This document shows positions 36,301 to 48,800 of a DNA stretch of 64,000 nucleotides, one piece after another. The stretch comes from Branchiostoma floridae (lineage: Eukaryota > Chordata > Leptocardii > Amphioxiformes > Branchiostomatidae): NCBI RefSeq assembly GCF_000003815.2, contig NC_049997.1, positions 6,965,877-7,029,876 of the forward strand. The letters run 5' to 3'. Every line of letters starts with the position of its first letter. Positions within the stretch are counted from its first letter, which is position 1. The translations under genes and the position numbers were made by a program. Below the pieces are notes generated by a model that was not told the origin of the DNA, did not search any database, and saw only the letters and a program-made list of their open reading frames with translations.

Positions 36301-36858
36301 TCAAGTAATTTCATGATGAAAATTTCTGATGTTTTTTTCACAAATATAGGAGCTGGCGCGATTCCAATAATCATCTAGGTATAATATTGTAGAACAGTAC
36401 ATTATTCCATAGGGTCCCGGAATATTGGTTCACTTTTGGGAAGAAGTTACTGTTAACATGTTTCATTTTCACGCAGGGGTGATATGGAACAGTCCAATGG
36501 GGAAGGGTATGGGTGAAATATGTTTTATTCGCTCTCAAACAAATGTCGGCATTTCTCAATTTTTTATTTGAATTTATCACAGAATGAATAGAGGGCTAAA
36601 CAGGTGCGAACACACCTTTGCAATTTGCCTTTTATGCACATAAAAGCATCAAAGGTACGTGTATTTTTATTTCTTTACAACATGGCTACATTCCTTTACT
36701 ACCAAGGACTATCATGAGCCGCACAACAACCTTGAGTACAAAGTTGCGTTTCACCTTTGTCCAAGTAGGTAAATATTTAATATTTAACCTCCTTGGTTGA
36801 CCTTCACAAAAGACGTTTCCTGGTCCCAGCTTTCTCCCTGCACGTAACCGCCAGCGAC

Positions 36859-39800
36859 ATGGCGATGTTTACCGGCCTGTTCTTGGTGACTTTGGTGTCC
36901 TTAAGCTGTGCCCAGCCGATCTCCAGTCTGCCAGACCACAGTTGTATTTGTGACGTCAGTCCCGTGGTGCACTGTAACAACGACAGCGCGCTGAGGGCGG
37001 AGCTCGACCTGCTGAAGGACGTCGTGAGACAACTTCTTCAGGCGGGGTCGAACGTCTCAAGCGCAGGTCAGCAGATTTAGACATTCTTAACTAGCCATAA
37101 TTTTTTTCAACTTCTTCGCTGGTTTGCTAGTTTCAAAGTTGGTTATGGTTAGGCCGGAGAAGGGAGTTCGTCGTGGATGGAGTTTCGCCCTATAAAATAA
37201 AAGCCAGCCCTGCTCGAATTCTGCGAAGGAACCTGAAAATAGCATGTCTTTTGTTTGTATCTTAGGCTGTGTCTCACAAGGACCTACCGTCAATTCTAGC
37301 CTGGTAACTGAACTCGGCCCAAAACGTTTGGAATATCAACTTCGGTTGATCCTATTTCTGTTGTTTTTGCATCAATTTCAATGCATTATATATCACTAGA
37401 AAGCTTACGTGATTTTCTTTCCAATGGTATCAAATTCATTATCATTATAAACCCATAGAACAAGCACCAGGCCTGCTTACTTGAACGGGTCACCAAAAAA
37501 AGTGCTTAAATTTCCCCGCTTCTGTTCAACACTGTATCGTCCGGTTGTTATGGCCGCGGGTAAAGCCCCGGTCACAAGAATCGTACGACGTCCTTGCGAT
37601 GGCATATTACGCCTATCGNNNNNNNNNNNNNNNNNNNNNNNNNNNNNNNNNNNNNNNNNNNNNNNNNNNNNNNNNNNNNNNNNNNNNNNNNNNNNNNNNN
37701 NNNNNNNNNNNNNNNNNNNNNNNNNNNNNNNNNNNNNNNNNNNNNNNGTGTGTGATAAGGATTGACTGAGTCATGGACACAGGCACCAATACAAACAGGA
37801 CGATACAGTGTTGAACAGAATCAGGAAAATTTGGGCACTTTTTTTGGTGACCTTCTCCTGTAAGCAGGCCTGGTGCTCTTTTCATGAGTTTACAGTCATA
37901 ATAATGTAAGAGGCCAAAATGGCATCCCCCTCCCCTACGGCAGTAGTATAGCCCGGTGACCCCCGAGGTCACGGGATTCGGATTCGACACTTCGGTTCTG
38001 CACAATCCTTCTGACAATACACCAGACTAGAGAGAACTCTTGGCTCGGAGTCGTCCTTCCTAGACTAACCTTGGGGTGAGGGACAGGGCGGACAATTCTA
38101 GTCTTACACTGGTGGCAGCGGTGGGATCCGACCTACGCTTCTGTTAGCCTGTCCCTCACCCCGGCCCCGTCGGCGAGAATGGAGGAAGACTCTCCCAGAC
38201 CACGCCGTGCCGCGTGCCGCCATGATGAATCTTCCACGTGAGCGAGATGGTAGACCGACTTTTCATTTTTGCGGTTGCGGAACTCCCAATGGGAACATGA
38301 TGACAGAAAGACATTTTATTTTGATCGTGAGACACTGCAAAAATCCACTCAACAACAGGGGACGCACTTTTTAGCGGACCGCCGAAGGACTACGGCCAGG
38401 CTTCGCTGGAGGATTCACGGCGGCCCCTTTGTACCCAGGCGGTACTATCGGCCCCTCAAGCCGAAGTCGGACTTCCCGACACCCGGGCCCCGTCATCTCA
38501 ACCAGCCAGGCAGTCGGACCCTTCGTTGCCACTAAACACAACATGTGTCAGGAAGAAGGTGCGCCCCGGCCAAACAACGCCATTCTGCAGAAGTCTCAGT
38601 CAGTGGGAAGCAGCCAGCAGAATCACTCTAGAGATCGAGATAACGGACTGCCGCATGCCGCCAACCTGACCGGAATACGACCGGAATACTCGCTCGCTTG
38701 TGAATAAAATGGACGAGTTCAGCTTGGTCCTCAACTCCAGTGAAGCCCATATTGCCGTTGTCACTGAAACGTGGTTTTCTGAAGATCTGCCGGCGGAAGC
38801 CACGTCTATCGAGGGATACAGCGTGTTCCGCAGGGACCGTCCCAACAAGAGAGGCGGAGGGGTGGCCGTTTATGTCCAGAACTCCATAACGGTGAAGCCT
38901 CTCAACCCTGTCCCTGAGGGTTTGGAGTGTTTATGGATACAACTGCGGCCGCATTGGCTTCCTCGATCCGTGTCGTCCATCGCCCTCTGTGCCGTTTATC
39001 ACCCTCCAAACTCCACTCGTGACGACGCTCTTCTGGATTTCCTGTCGGATTCCATTGACGACGTCCGCAGACAGTACCCAGGCGTTGGTGTTGTTGTCCT
39101 TGGCGACTTTAATCGTCTGGATGTAAGTGCCATCTGTTCTGAACACTCCTTGAAGCCTGTAGTAACTGTTCCTACTCGAGAAAATGCCATCCTAGACCAG
39201 GTTCTCGCCAGCGATGCCCTTGCACAATGCTACCAACCGCCAACAGTGGACCCTCCTGTAGGCGCCAGCGATCACAACGTCGTGATCTGGTCCAGTAAGT
39301 CACTTTCTTCTATGCAGAACAAGATTGTTAAGAAGATCGTCAGGCCCTTACGACAGTCGGACTTACGGGCGTTTGGAGCGTGGATCACTGAGCACCACTG
39401 GGGAGAAGTTTATGGCGCGGTCAGTGCAACGGACAAGTGTTCAGCCTTCTATTCCACACTGTGCAGTGCGATGGAGAAGTACTTTCCACCGAAAGTTGTC
39501 CGCCTACATGAAAGAGACAAGCCATGGATGACACCGGGACTGAAAGCCCTGATCCTGCTCCGCCAGAAAGCCTTCAAGGAACAGAACCTGCAAGAGCTGA
39601 AACGCCTTCGCAACAAGATTATACATACTATCCAGCTGCTAAAGACGTCCTTTTACCAGAAAAAGATCAAAGGTCTCAAAAAAGCCGACCCAAAGAAGTG
39701 GTATCTAGCTATTAAAGACATGTGCAACATGGGCAAAGGACAGTTGAGCATTGACATCCCAGGTGTCTCCCCGTCATCAGCTGTAGACGTGGCCAACGCC

Positions 39801-42800
39801 ATCAATACTCACCTCGCTGCGGCGTCACAGAAGCACGCGCCACTTCGACTTGAGGACCTGCCAGCGTATCTTCCGTCACCTGCTCCACCCCCGGTAGTCT
39901 CAGTCTGGGACATGTGGAACAGACTAAGGAATGTCAAGATTGGCAAAGCTACTGGCCCTGATGGTATCTCCCCAAGGATTATTAGGGAATTCTCCTTTGA
40001 ACTGTCCCAGCCTTTATGTGACATAATGAACACCTCCCTGTGTCAAGGTGAAGTACCGGACATGTTCAAGGATGCTGATGTTGTGCCCATTCCAAAGGAG
40101 ATGCCACCGCGACTAGAGAAGTTAAGACCCATCTCTCTAACACCTATCTTTGCCAAAGTGTGTGAAGGAATCGTACGTGACTGGTGCATGCAGGATATCC
40201 TTCCTAACCTGGACCCTCGGCAGTTCGGTTCTCTCCATGGTTGCTCAACAGTACATTACCTGACGCGTCTTGTACACAACATCCTTGAGGCATCAGACAA
40301 ACCAGGCTACGTGACAACACTTGTTCTCACGGACTTTTCCCGAGCATTTGATTATGTCCACCACCAGACCGCCATTTGCAAGCTACTTGACCTTGGTGTC
40401 CGCCCGTCCATCGTGCCCTGGGTGAGCAGTTTCCTGTCAGGTCGGCGCCAGCGTGTGAGATATCAGGGCACAGTCTCGGACTGGCAAACTCTGACGTGTG
40501 GTGTGCCTCAGGGAACGAAGTTAGGACCACTAGTTTTTCTAGCCCTGGTTAATGACGCCCTCCCAAGTCACGAAACGTCTTCAGATGGGTTTAAGTATGT
40601 CGATGACATGTCTGTCTCCGAATCACGACATGTGTCTGCGGCACCAAGGATTCAGGACGACATCAATGGCCTGACACGTTGGACTGATACCAACTTCATG
40701 GCCCTGAACCCGTCTAAGTGCATGGTGATGGTGTTTTGCTTCATGAGAAATCCTCCACCGCCGCCAGTAATCACTGTTGGGCCAACCCAACTACAGGTTG
40801 TCCAGGCAGCACGTGTCCTGGGACTTATCCTCCAGAACAACCTCAAATGGACTCAACATGTGACCTCAATCGTCACCAAAGGGAGTAAGAGACTCTATAT
40901 GATAAGAAACCTGAAGAAACACGGACTGGACATAAGTGACCTTGTACTCGTCTACATCGNNNNNNNNNNNNNNNNNNNNNNNNNNNNNNNNNNNNNNNNN
41001 NNNNNNNNNNNNNNNNNNNNNNNNNNNNNNNNNNNNNNNNNNNNNNNNNNNNNNNNNNNCTGTTTTCTATGGTGGTTATACCGCCCCACACTATGACGCT
41101 GCCTCCACCACCAAACGCTGACAGTTACTCTTGCCGTGTCAGCGTGCAGTTCTCTTTGCCACCTCCACGCATTGATTCGGCCATATCCAACTGCCAAAAG
41201 GGCAAATATACTCTACTCAAATGTGCTATAACAAACTGGTATGTTCTGTATACCAAACGTGATGTGAATAAAGGATTGACTGAGTCATGGACACAGGCAC
41301 CAATACAAACAGGACGATACAGTGTTGAACAGAATCAGGAAAATTTGGGCACTTTTTTTGGTGACCTTCTCCTGTAAGCAGGCCTGGTGCTCTTTTCATG
41401 AGTTTACAGTCATAATAATGTAAGAGGCCAAAATGGCATCCCCCTCCCCTACGGCAGTAGTATAGCCCGGTGACCCCCGAGGTCACGGGATTCGGATTCG
41501 ACACTTCGGTTCTGCACAATCCTTCTGACAATACACCAGACTAGAGAGAACTCTTGGCTCGGAGTCGTCCTTCCTAGACTAACCTTGGGGTGAGGGACAG
41601 GGCGGACAATTCTAGTCTTACACTGGTGGCAGCGGTGGGATCCGACCTACGCTTCTGTTAGCCTGTCCCTCACCCCGGCCCCGTCGGCGAGAATGGAGGA
41701 AGACTCTCCCAGACCACGCCGTGCCGCGTGCCGCCATGATGAATCTTCCACGTGAGCGAGATGGTAGACCGACTTTTCATTTTTGCGGTTGCGGAACTCC
41801 CAATGGGAACATGATGACAGAAAGACATTTTATTTTGATCGTGAGACACTGCAAAAATCCACTCAACAACAGGGGACGCACTTTTTAGCGGACCGCCGAA
41901 GGACTACGGCCAGGCTTCGCTGGAGGATCACGCCGGCCCCTTTGTACCCAGGCGTACTATCGGCCCCCTCAGCCCAAAGTCGGATTTCCCGACACCCGGG
42001 CCCCGTCATCTCAACCAGCCAGGCAGTCGGACCCTTCGGTGCCACTAAACACAACATGTGTATGGAAGAAGGTGCGCCCCGGCCAAACAACGCCATTCTG
42101 CAGACTGAGTGTGAAAAAACGACAATTCAGCCATTTGTAAATGTGCTGCAAATGTTTTTTAATGTCAATGGCAATAATAAACCATTTCTCGCATGGAGGA
42201 CAGTCCTTCTGCGTTGTTCGCAAATTTCGTAGTACCCGGCCCACGGGTCCCCAGCATCAGTACTGGAGCAGGTTCCGCGAATCCCCCTAGTCTCCCCGGT
42301 ACCCATGCGGTGCCATCGGCGGCGTGCTACCGCCGAGTCAGATACCTGACACCCCGTTAGCCAGACAGTGAGGTGGGCCGTCAGACTGCTAGAACACTGA
42401 CTGTCACACTAGATTCCATTTCAAAATTCGGGAGAATTTTTTTTATGGGGAAAAGAACGTGATTATACTTTATAGGAGACGGATATGTTTTGTTTGATAT
42501 GATATGCCATGTATTGTATTGATATGCTATGTTAGTTAAGATTGTATTGATATGCTATGTGAGATAAGACTATTGATATGCCATGTTAGATAAGACTGTA
42601 TTGATATGCCATGTTAGGTAAGATTGTATTGATATGCAATGTGAGATAAGACTGTATTGATATGCCATGTTAGATAAGACTGTATTGATATGCCATGTTA
42701 GGTAAGATTGTATTGATATGCCATGTTAGTTAAGATTGTATTGATATGCCATGTGAGATAAGATTGTATTGATATGCCATGTTAGATAAGATTGTATTGA

Positions 42801-45800
42801 TATGCCATGTTAGGTAAGATTTTATTGATATGCCATGTTAGTTAAGATTGTATTGATATGGCATGTTAGAGTAAGTTTGATATTGTATTGATATGTGATA
42901 GAGTAAGTTTGATATTGTATTGATATGTGATGTTAGAGTAAGTTTGATATTGTATTGATATGTGATGTTAGAGTAAGTTTGATATCGTATTGATATGTGA
43001 TACTGAATTACACCTGTGTTTGGAGGAAACACTATAGTATACCTGTGTTTTGAGGAAACACTATATTATACCTGTGGTTGGAGGAAACACTATATTATAC
43101 CTGTGGTTGGAGGAAACACTATATTATACCTGTGGTTGGAGGAAACACTATATTATACCCATGTTTGATATAACTTGTTAAAACTGTTGTATGTTTAGAA
43201 TTTAGTCTGCAAAAAATGTTAGAAGTAAATCATTATAATGTTTCACAATTTGTTATACAGTTGCACATTTGTTACCTTACAAAGTTGTTTAACCACCATT
43301 ACTTATTTAGTTTGTAAACTTCAGGAGAAGNNNNNNNNNNNNNNNNNNNNNNNNNNNNNNNNNNNNNNNNNNNNNNNNNNNNNNNNNNNNNNNNNNNNNN
43401 NNNNNNNNNNNNNNNNNNNNNNNNNNNNNNNNNNNNNNNNNNNNNNNNNNNNNNNNNNNNNNNNNNNNNNNNNNNNNNNNNNNNNNNNNNNNNNNNNNNN
43501 NNNNNNNNNNNNNNNNNNNNNNNNNNNNNNNNNNNNNNNNNNNNNNNNNNNNNNNNNNNNNNNNNNNNNNNNNNNNNNNNNNNNNNNNNNNNNNNNNNNN
43601 NNNNNNNNNNNNNNNNNNNNNNNNNNNNNNNNNNNNNNNNNNNNNNNNNNNNNNNNNNNNNNNNNNNNNNNNNNNNNNNNNNNNNNNNNNNNNNNNNNNN
43701 NNNNNNNNNNNNNNNNNNNNNNNNNNNNNNNNNNNNNNNNNNNNNNNNNNNNNNNNNNNNNNNNNNNNNNNNNNNNNNNNNNNNNNNNNNNNNNNNNNNN
43801 NNNNNNNNNNNNNNNNNNNNNNNNNNNNNNNNNNNNNNNNNNNNNNNNNNNNNNNNNNNNNNNNNNNNNNNNNNNNNNNNNNNNNNNNNNNNNNNNNNNN
43901 NNNNNNNNNNNNNNNNNNNNNNNNNNNNNNNNNNNNNNNGGTGCCCAAGGCCCTGCCGGCAGAGACGGCAGAGACGGGCTGCCCGGCCGGGACGGAGCTC
44001 CGGGGGTTTCCGGAGAAATTGGCCCGGCAGGTCCTCCTGGGCCTCCAGGTCCACGGGTAAGCTACAGGTTTGCAGTAAAGCTGTATTGGTTTCGCTTGCG
44101 TCCAGGGGCGCCGCCATTTTGGTTTCCCATGGCAGTGATCACGGTATGATGGGAAGGGGTGTCGGCATTTGATGTGTTGATGTTGACATGGGAAGTCATG
44201 AGGGTTGTTGAACAAAACAAATACATGTTCTTTATGTTACAGGCATATCCTTTGCCCGGTCTGGTCGGCTACTGGCCGCTGAATGAAGAACATGGCGCCC
44301 GTGACGTCAGCGGCTATGGTAATGACGGAGTGACGTTCAGTACGGGCGTGTCGGAGGGGCCGGGGGGCCAGACGGGGGGCGCCATGTACTTCCATGGCGT
44401 CGCTGGTAAGGAATTTTTTCGAATGATGTTATCTACATTATTCGTAGCAACTAGCCTCTACCAGACTCCACATGTCGCGGATAGCCTGATACCATTGTAG
44501 AAATTAGTCATATAGTAGTAATATGGCTAATTTGATGACACAGCATAATAGCGAGTTTGCCGACCAAGAAGTACAGTTGGCGCAAACTGTAGTTTTTAGC
44601 CGGGTAACTCCTTTTGCAGGTCTTTAGTCTAGTTTGCCATTGTCAACTTCTACTGTTTCCCACGACAAGTAGAGCATGACAGAGACTATATATAGCGACA
44701 GGTCTATTGAAAGATTTGTTCTATACTCAGGTTCTCGTGTGGAGTTCTCCAACAACGGAGCGCTGGACGCCAGGAGTTACATCACCCTACAGGCCTGGAT
44801 CTACCCACAGGGGACGGGACCCGGGCCGATCTTCAACTACCAACCGGCGGGCAATAATGCATTTGGGGTTCACGTCTGGCTTTATCCTACCGCAAACGAC
44901 CTCTGGATACGGTAAACATCTTTAGGAAACTGTCAGCTTTACACCGCTAGGTTTGCTGTTTCTGCCATGTTTTATGTTTATGGCTTGCTTCCAAAATAGA
45001 ACTGACAGGTTTTATTCAATCTTGGATTTGGTAAGGTCACTCTTGACGTGTTTACTGTGGCTGAATATTAACTGTATGGAGTATGCTGGTTCTTTTTCTA
45101 TTAAGAATGACCGACCGAAATGTCCAAGACCGAGGTCAGCTAACACGGCCTGGGATAACCCAGAATGAGTGGCAGTTCGTCACCGCTACCTATCACCGTA
45201 CATCTGGGGTCCGGAAACTCTACCGGAATGCTATAGAGGTACCAGCTTCACGGCGTCTAGCGTATTGTTTGCTTGTCGCTATTGAGTCTTTCCCTGTCGC
45301 ACTACCAAGCTATGAACAAGTCAATCAAAGATGGCAGATTTCACTTCCTTGCCCACCCTGATTTAAACACACACACATACGAACAACGTTTTGTGTAGAC
45401 ATATGTAAGGTTACGTTACCATAAAATGGCGATCAGGTTAACTCTTCACTGTACGTAGTATGCAGCAGCCAACAAAACCTTTCCGCACTATATCCAAACA
45501 GATCGCATCTGATGATCTAGACGTAGATCTGAGTACCCAGTTTCCTGCAGCCATGGGGGCCCGTCCGCCATTTACCGGAGACGCCCGGGCCTACAAAGGA
45601 CGCATCGCCCACATGCAGGTACACTTCTCCTTGACACTTAACGTATGTTGGCGAATTGTCATTGTTTAGGAGCAAACGTCGACGTATGGAAGCATTTGCC
45701 CAAACGGACAGCATTTGACAGAAAATAATAACTAGTAAGGCAACACTGGCTTAATTTTATGGATGACATCCGCGCGCGCATTGATTTTCGCCTGTTCTGA

Positions 45801-48800
45801 AAAAAAACTGTAGCCTCCACTGTGCGAAAGGGTGTGATTTCCGGACAAGTCGGAGTTGACATATTTTTGGACATGCTAAATATTCGGACTGTGTCCGGGC
45901 ACGATGTTCAATATTTCCCATATCTGGAAATATCATGAGTCAGGAATTGTCTTGTTATGTATCCGGACAAATAAGACTTTCCTGTTTTTCAAGAAACGCG
46001 CCATTGACGTTTCTTGCCTCCGAATACGTGATATGTTCTACATTCTTTACATATCCAAGGTCCATATATTTCGATAAGGAATACCCGGACAAATTAGGAG
46101 TTTGCACGAAGCATGATGTGCATTATTTCTGGGCCATTGTCAGGTGACATTTTCAATTCATTATGTCTCAGAATATAATGAGTCATGAAATGCCCGGACG
46201 GATAGAATTTCCCGTTCTTCCGAATACGTGTCAGGGACGTTTCATGTTTTCGAATTCATACTATTTTCTTTTCTTTCCATTTACGAGACATATCCGCGAC
46301 AGATATTCCATGGATTAGTTTTAGGACAGATTCGGAGTTAGCATATTCTGGCCGCTACCGATAAAGGTATTATATACGTGAATTGTGAATCAGTGATTGT
46401 TTTATTGCGCATCTGAACAAATAAGACTGCAATTTTTTGCCGAAATTTTCGCTCCTTCCGAATTCATATTACGTTCCATTTACGACAGATGTCCAAAACA
46501 GCAACATTCCAGAGATCAATTTTCGGACAACTTAATGGTTAACAAATTACTTTTCTTGTCATACATGAATCCGAGATTGTTTTGTTGGGTGTCCTAAAAA
46601 AGGTTTCCTATCTTGTCAAATACACGTCATTAACGTTTTTGCTTCTGTATATTTGTTTTTATTCTACAACGAGTATGCTCGATGTCAATGTATGTTTACT
46701 CTTTAATTTTCTGGTAATTGAAGCTTAAGCTTCCATATACATGTGTAAATATATTGACATCGACATTCACAATCAAATGACACAGAAAACAATCTTTGCG
46801 ATGGTAACAATTATGAGTCAAGTATTATTGTTTCTTTGCATATCCGGACAATATCAAGAACAAGATTCACTCAAAACACTCCACCCCAGCGGTGCAGTTT
46901 GGGATAGGTCCATATCCGGACAATATCATGAACAAAGTTCAGTCAAAACACTCCACACCAGCGGTGCAGTTTGGGATAGGTCCATATCCGGACAATATCT
47001 TGAACAAAGTTCAGTCAAAATACTCCACCCCAGCGGTGCAGTTTGGGATAGGTCCATATCCGGACAATATCATGAACAAAGTTCAGTCAAAACACTCCAC
47101 ACCAGCGGTGCAGTTTGGGATAGGTCCATATCCGGACAATATCTTGAACAAAGTTCAGTCAAAACACTTCACACCAGCGGTGCAGTTTGGGATAGGTCCA
47201 TATCCGGACAATATCTTGAACAAAGTTCAGTCAAAACACTCCACCCCAGCGGTGCAGTTTGGGATAGGTCCATATCCGGACAATATCTTGAACAAAGTTC
47301 AGTCAAAACACTCCACACCAGCGGTGCAGTTTGGGATAGGTCCATATCCGGACAATATCATGACAAAAAGTCACTCATGATATTGAATACCAGCATTGCT
47401 GTGTGGGAATTGTCCATATCCGGACAATATCACGAGGCAACTTCAATCGTAAAGCGGTTATGCAAGCTGTGCAAAGTGCCGAGCAGACCAGTACCTTGGC
47501 ATGTCGACGGTGCGCCTACTGGGGCAGTCGTTGCAGATAACAGCCTACACCGCACCACAGCGTTTGCTGCTGTGTACAACTTTGAAACTGGTAAGTACAT
47601 GATGCATTTATTCACAAAAATAATGCACAATGCCATGTGTTCTGTGAAACAGGCATGATGGATGACACTAACTTGCTTGGAACCATCTGGAGGAGTCCTT
47701 AGGTAACAAGACTATATTAGGACGTCACATGACTTGACTAGACCAATAGTAGACCAGCTGGTGACAGCAGTTAGGTTTGAAACTAGATCAGTTGCCGTCC
47801 GCCGCTAGCCGCTACCGGACCAAGAAGTGAGTAGTGTAGCTCTCTGGTACATAGATTGTATATACATAACAGTTACCGTTCTTAGTTCCGTATATGTCTG
47901 TCAGCAATGTCTGTTATCCCTTCCTAGTGTTTTGTGTATTTGATAATTAGTAGTGTGATCTCTTTGTAAAGATTGTTGTATGATAGATCACTTCTCCTTC
48001 AGCTGGAACCCCCGCGTGTCATCCCAGGCTTGTTTACAAATTGCCCGTTCCATAGTTAGTTAAATTCTCATATTATTTTGTGCTGTAAGTGCCGTAACGG
48101 TTGCTTCTAAACTTTCCTGTCTTGTTGTTTTGGCTGGCTAAATCTTTAATAGAACCAAGGAGGAGAATCTCCTTGCTAGGACCAATGTGATTGTGTGCAT
48201 ATTCAAATTCCATTCGTCGTTTGGGGGTCCTTATCTGTGCCATCTGTGTGGCCCGCGCCCTTTGATGATAGCCGACTCCAGATTCCTGCCTTTGTCCCCG
48301 TCTTGTCCTGCTGTGATTTTTATGGCCGTGTTGTTTGAATAATTTCACATGTACCGTTCATGGGTTCGGGGCAGTTACTAGCCGTTTTTTTTCCATTCCA
48401 GCCGCTGAGCCTCTGTTTCCCAATCGCCTGTCCTACCATGCCGACGACCGAGCCCTACCTCCTGGTAACACGACAGTCTGTGCCCGGTGCCGTTGTAACC
48501 TACCAGAACTGTTTCTACTCTGAAGATGGACAGTGCCTGGACTATGCAATGGAGCGGACTGTCCTCGAGACGTGCCGTCGATATTACGGGGTCTTGCCAG
48601 AGCATCTTCCGTCGCCAATGATCGTCCACTACCACAAAGACGCAGAAGAGGGCGCCCCGGACGATGATTCCACAGTCAACACGATACGGACTTATAGATG
48701 ACTTGAAAATGGACTGTCGTACTGATTTCGTAATGACATTTTTATCCTACGAATATTGATTGTATGGTACATGTATATAACGTTAGACTTGTGTCGGATA

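Noticed and set aside
43238-44215. Frames of about 300 codons
   Set aside because: Mostly run through the 609-N gap; the only true coding part is the gene 1B collagen exon from 43941 to 44056.
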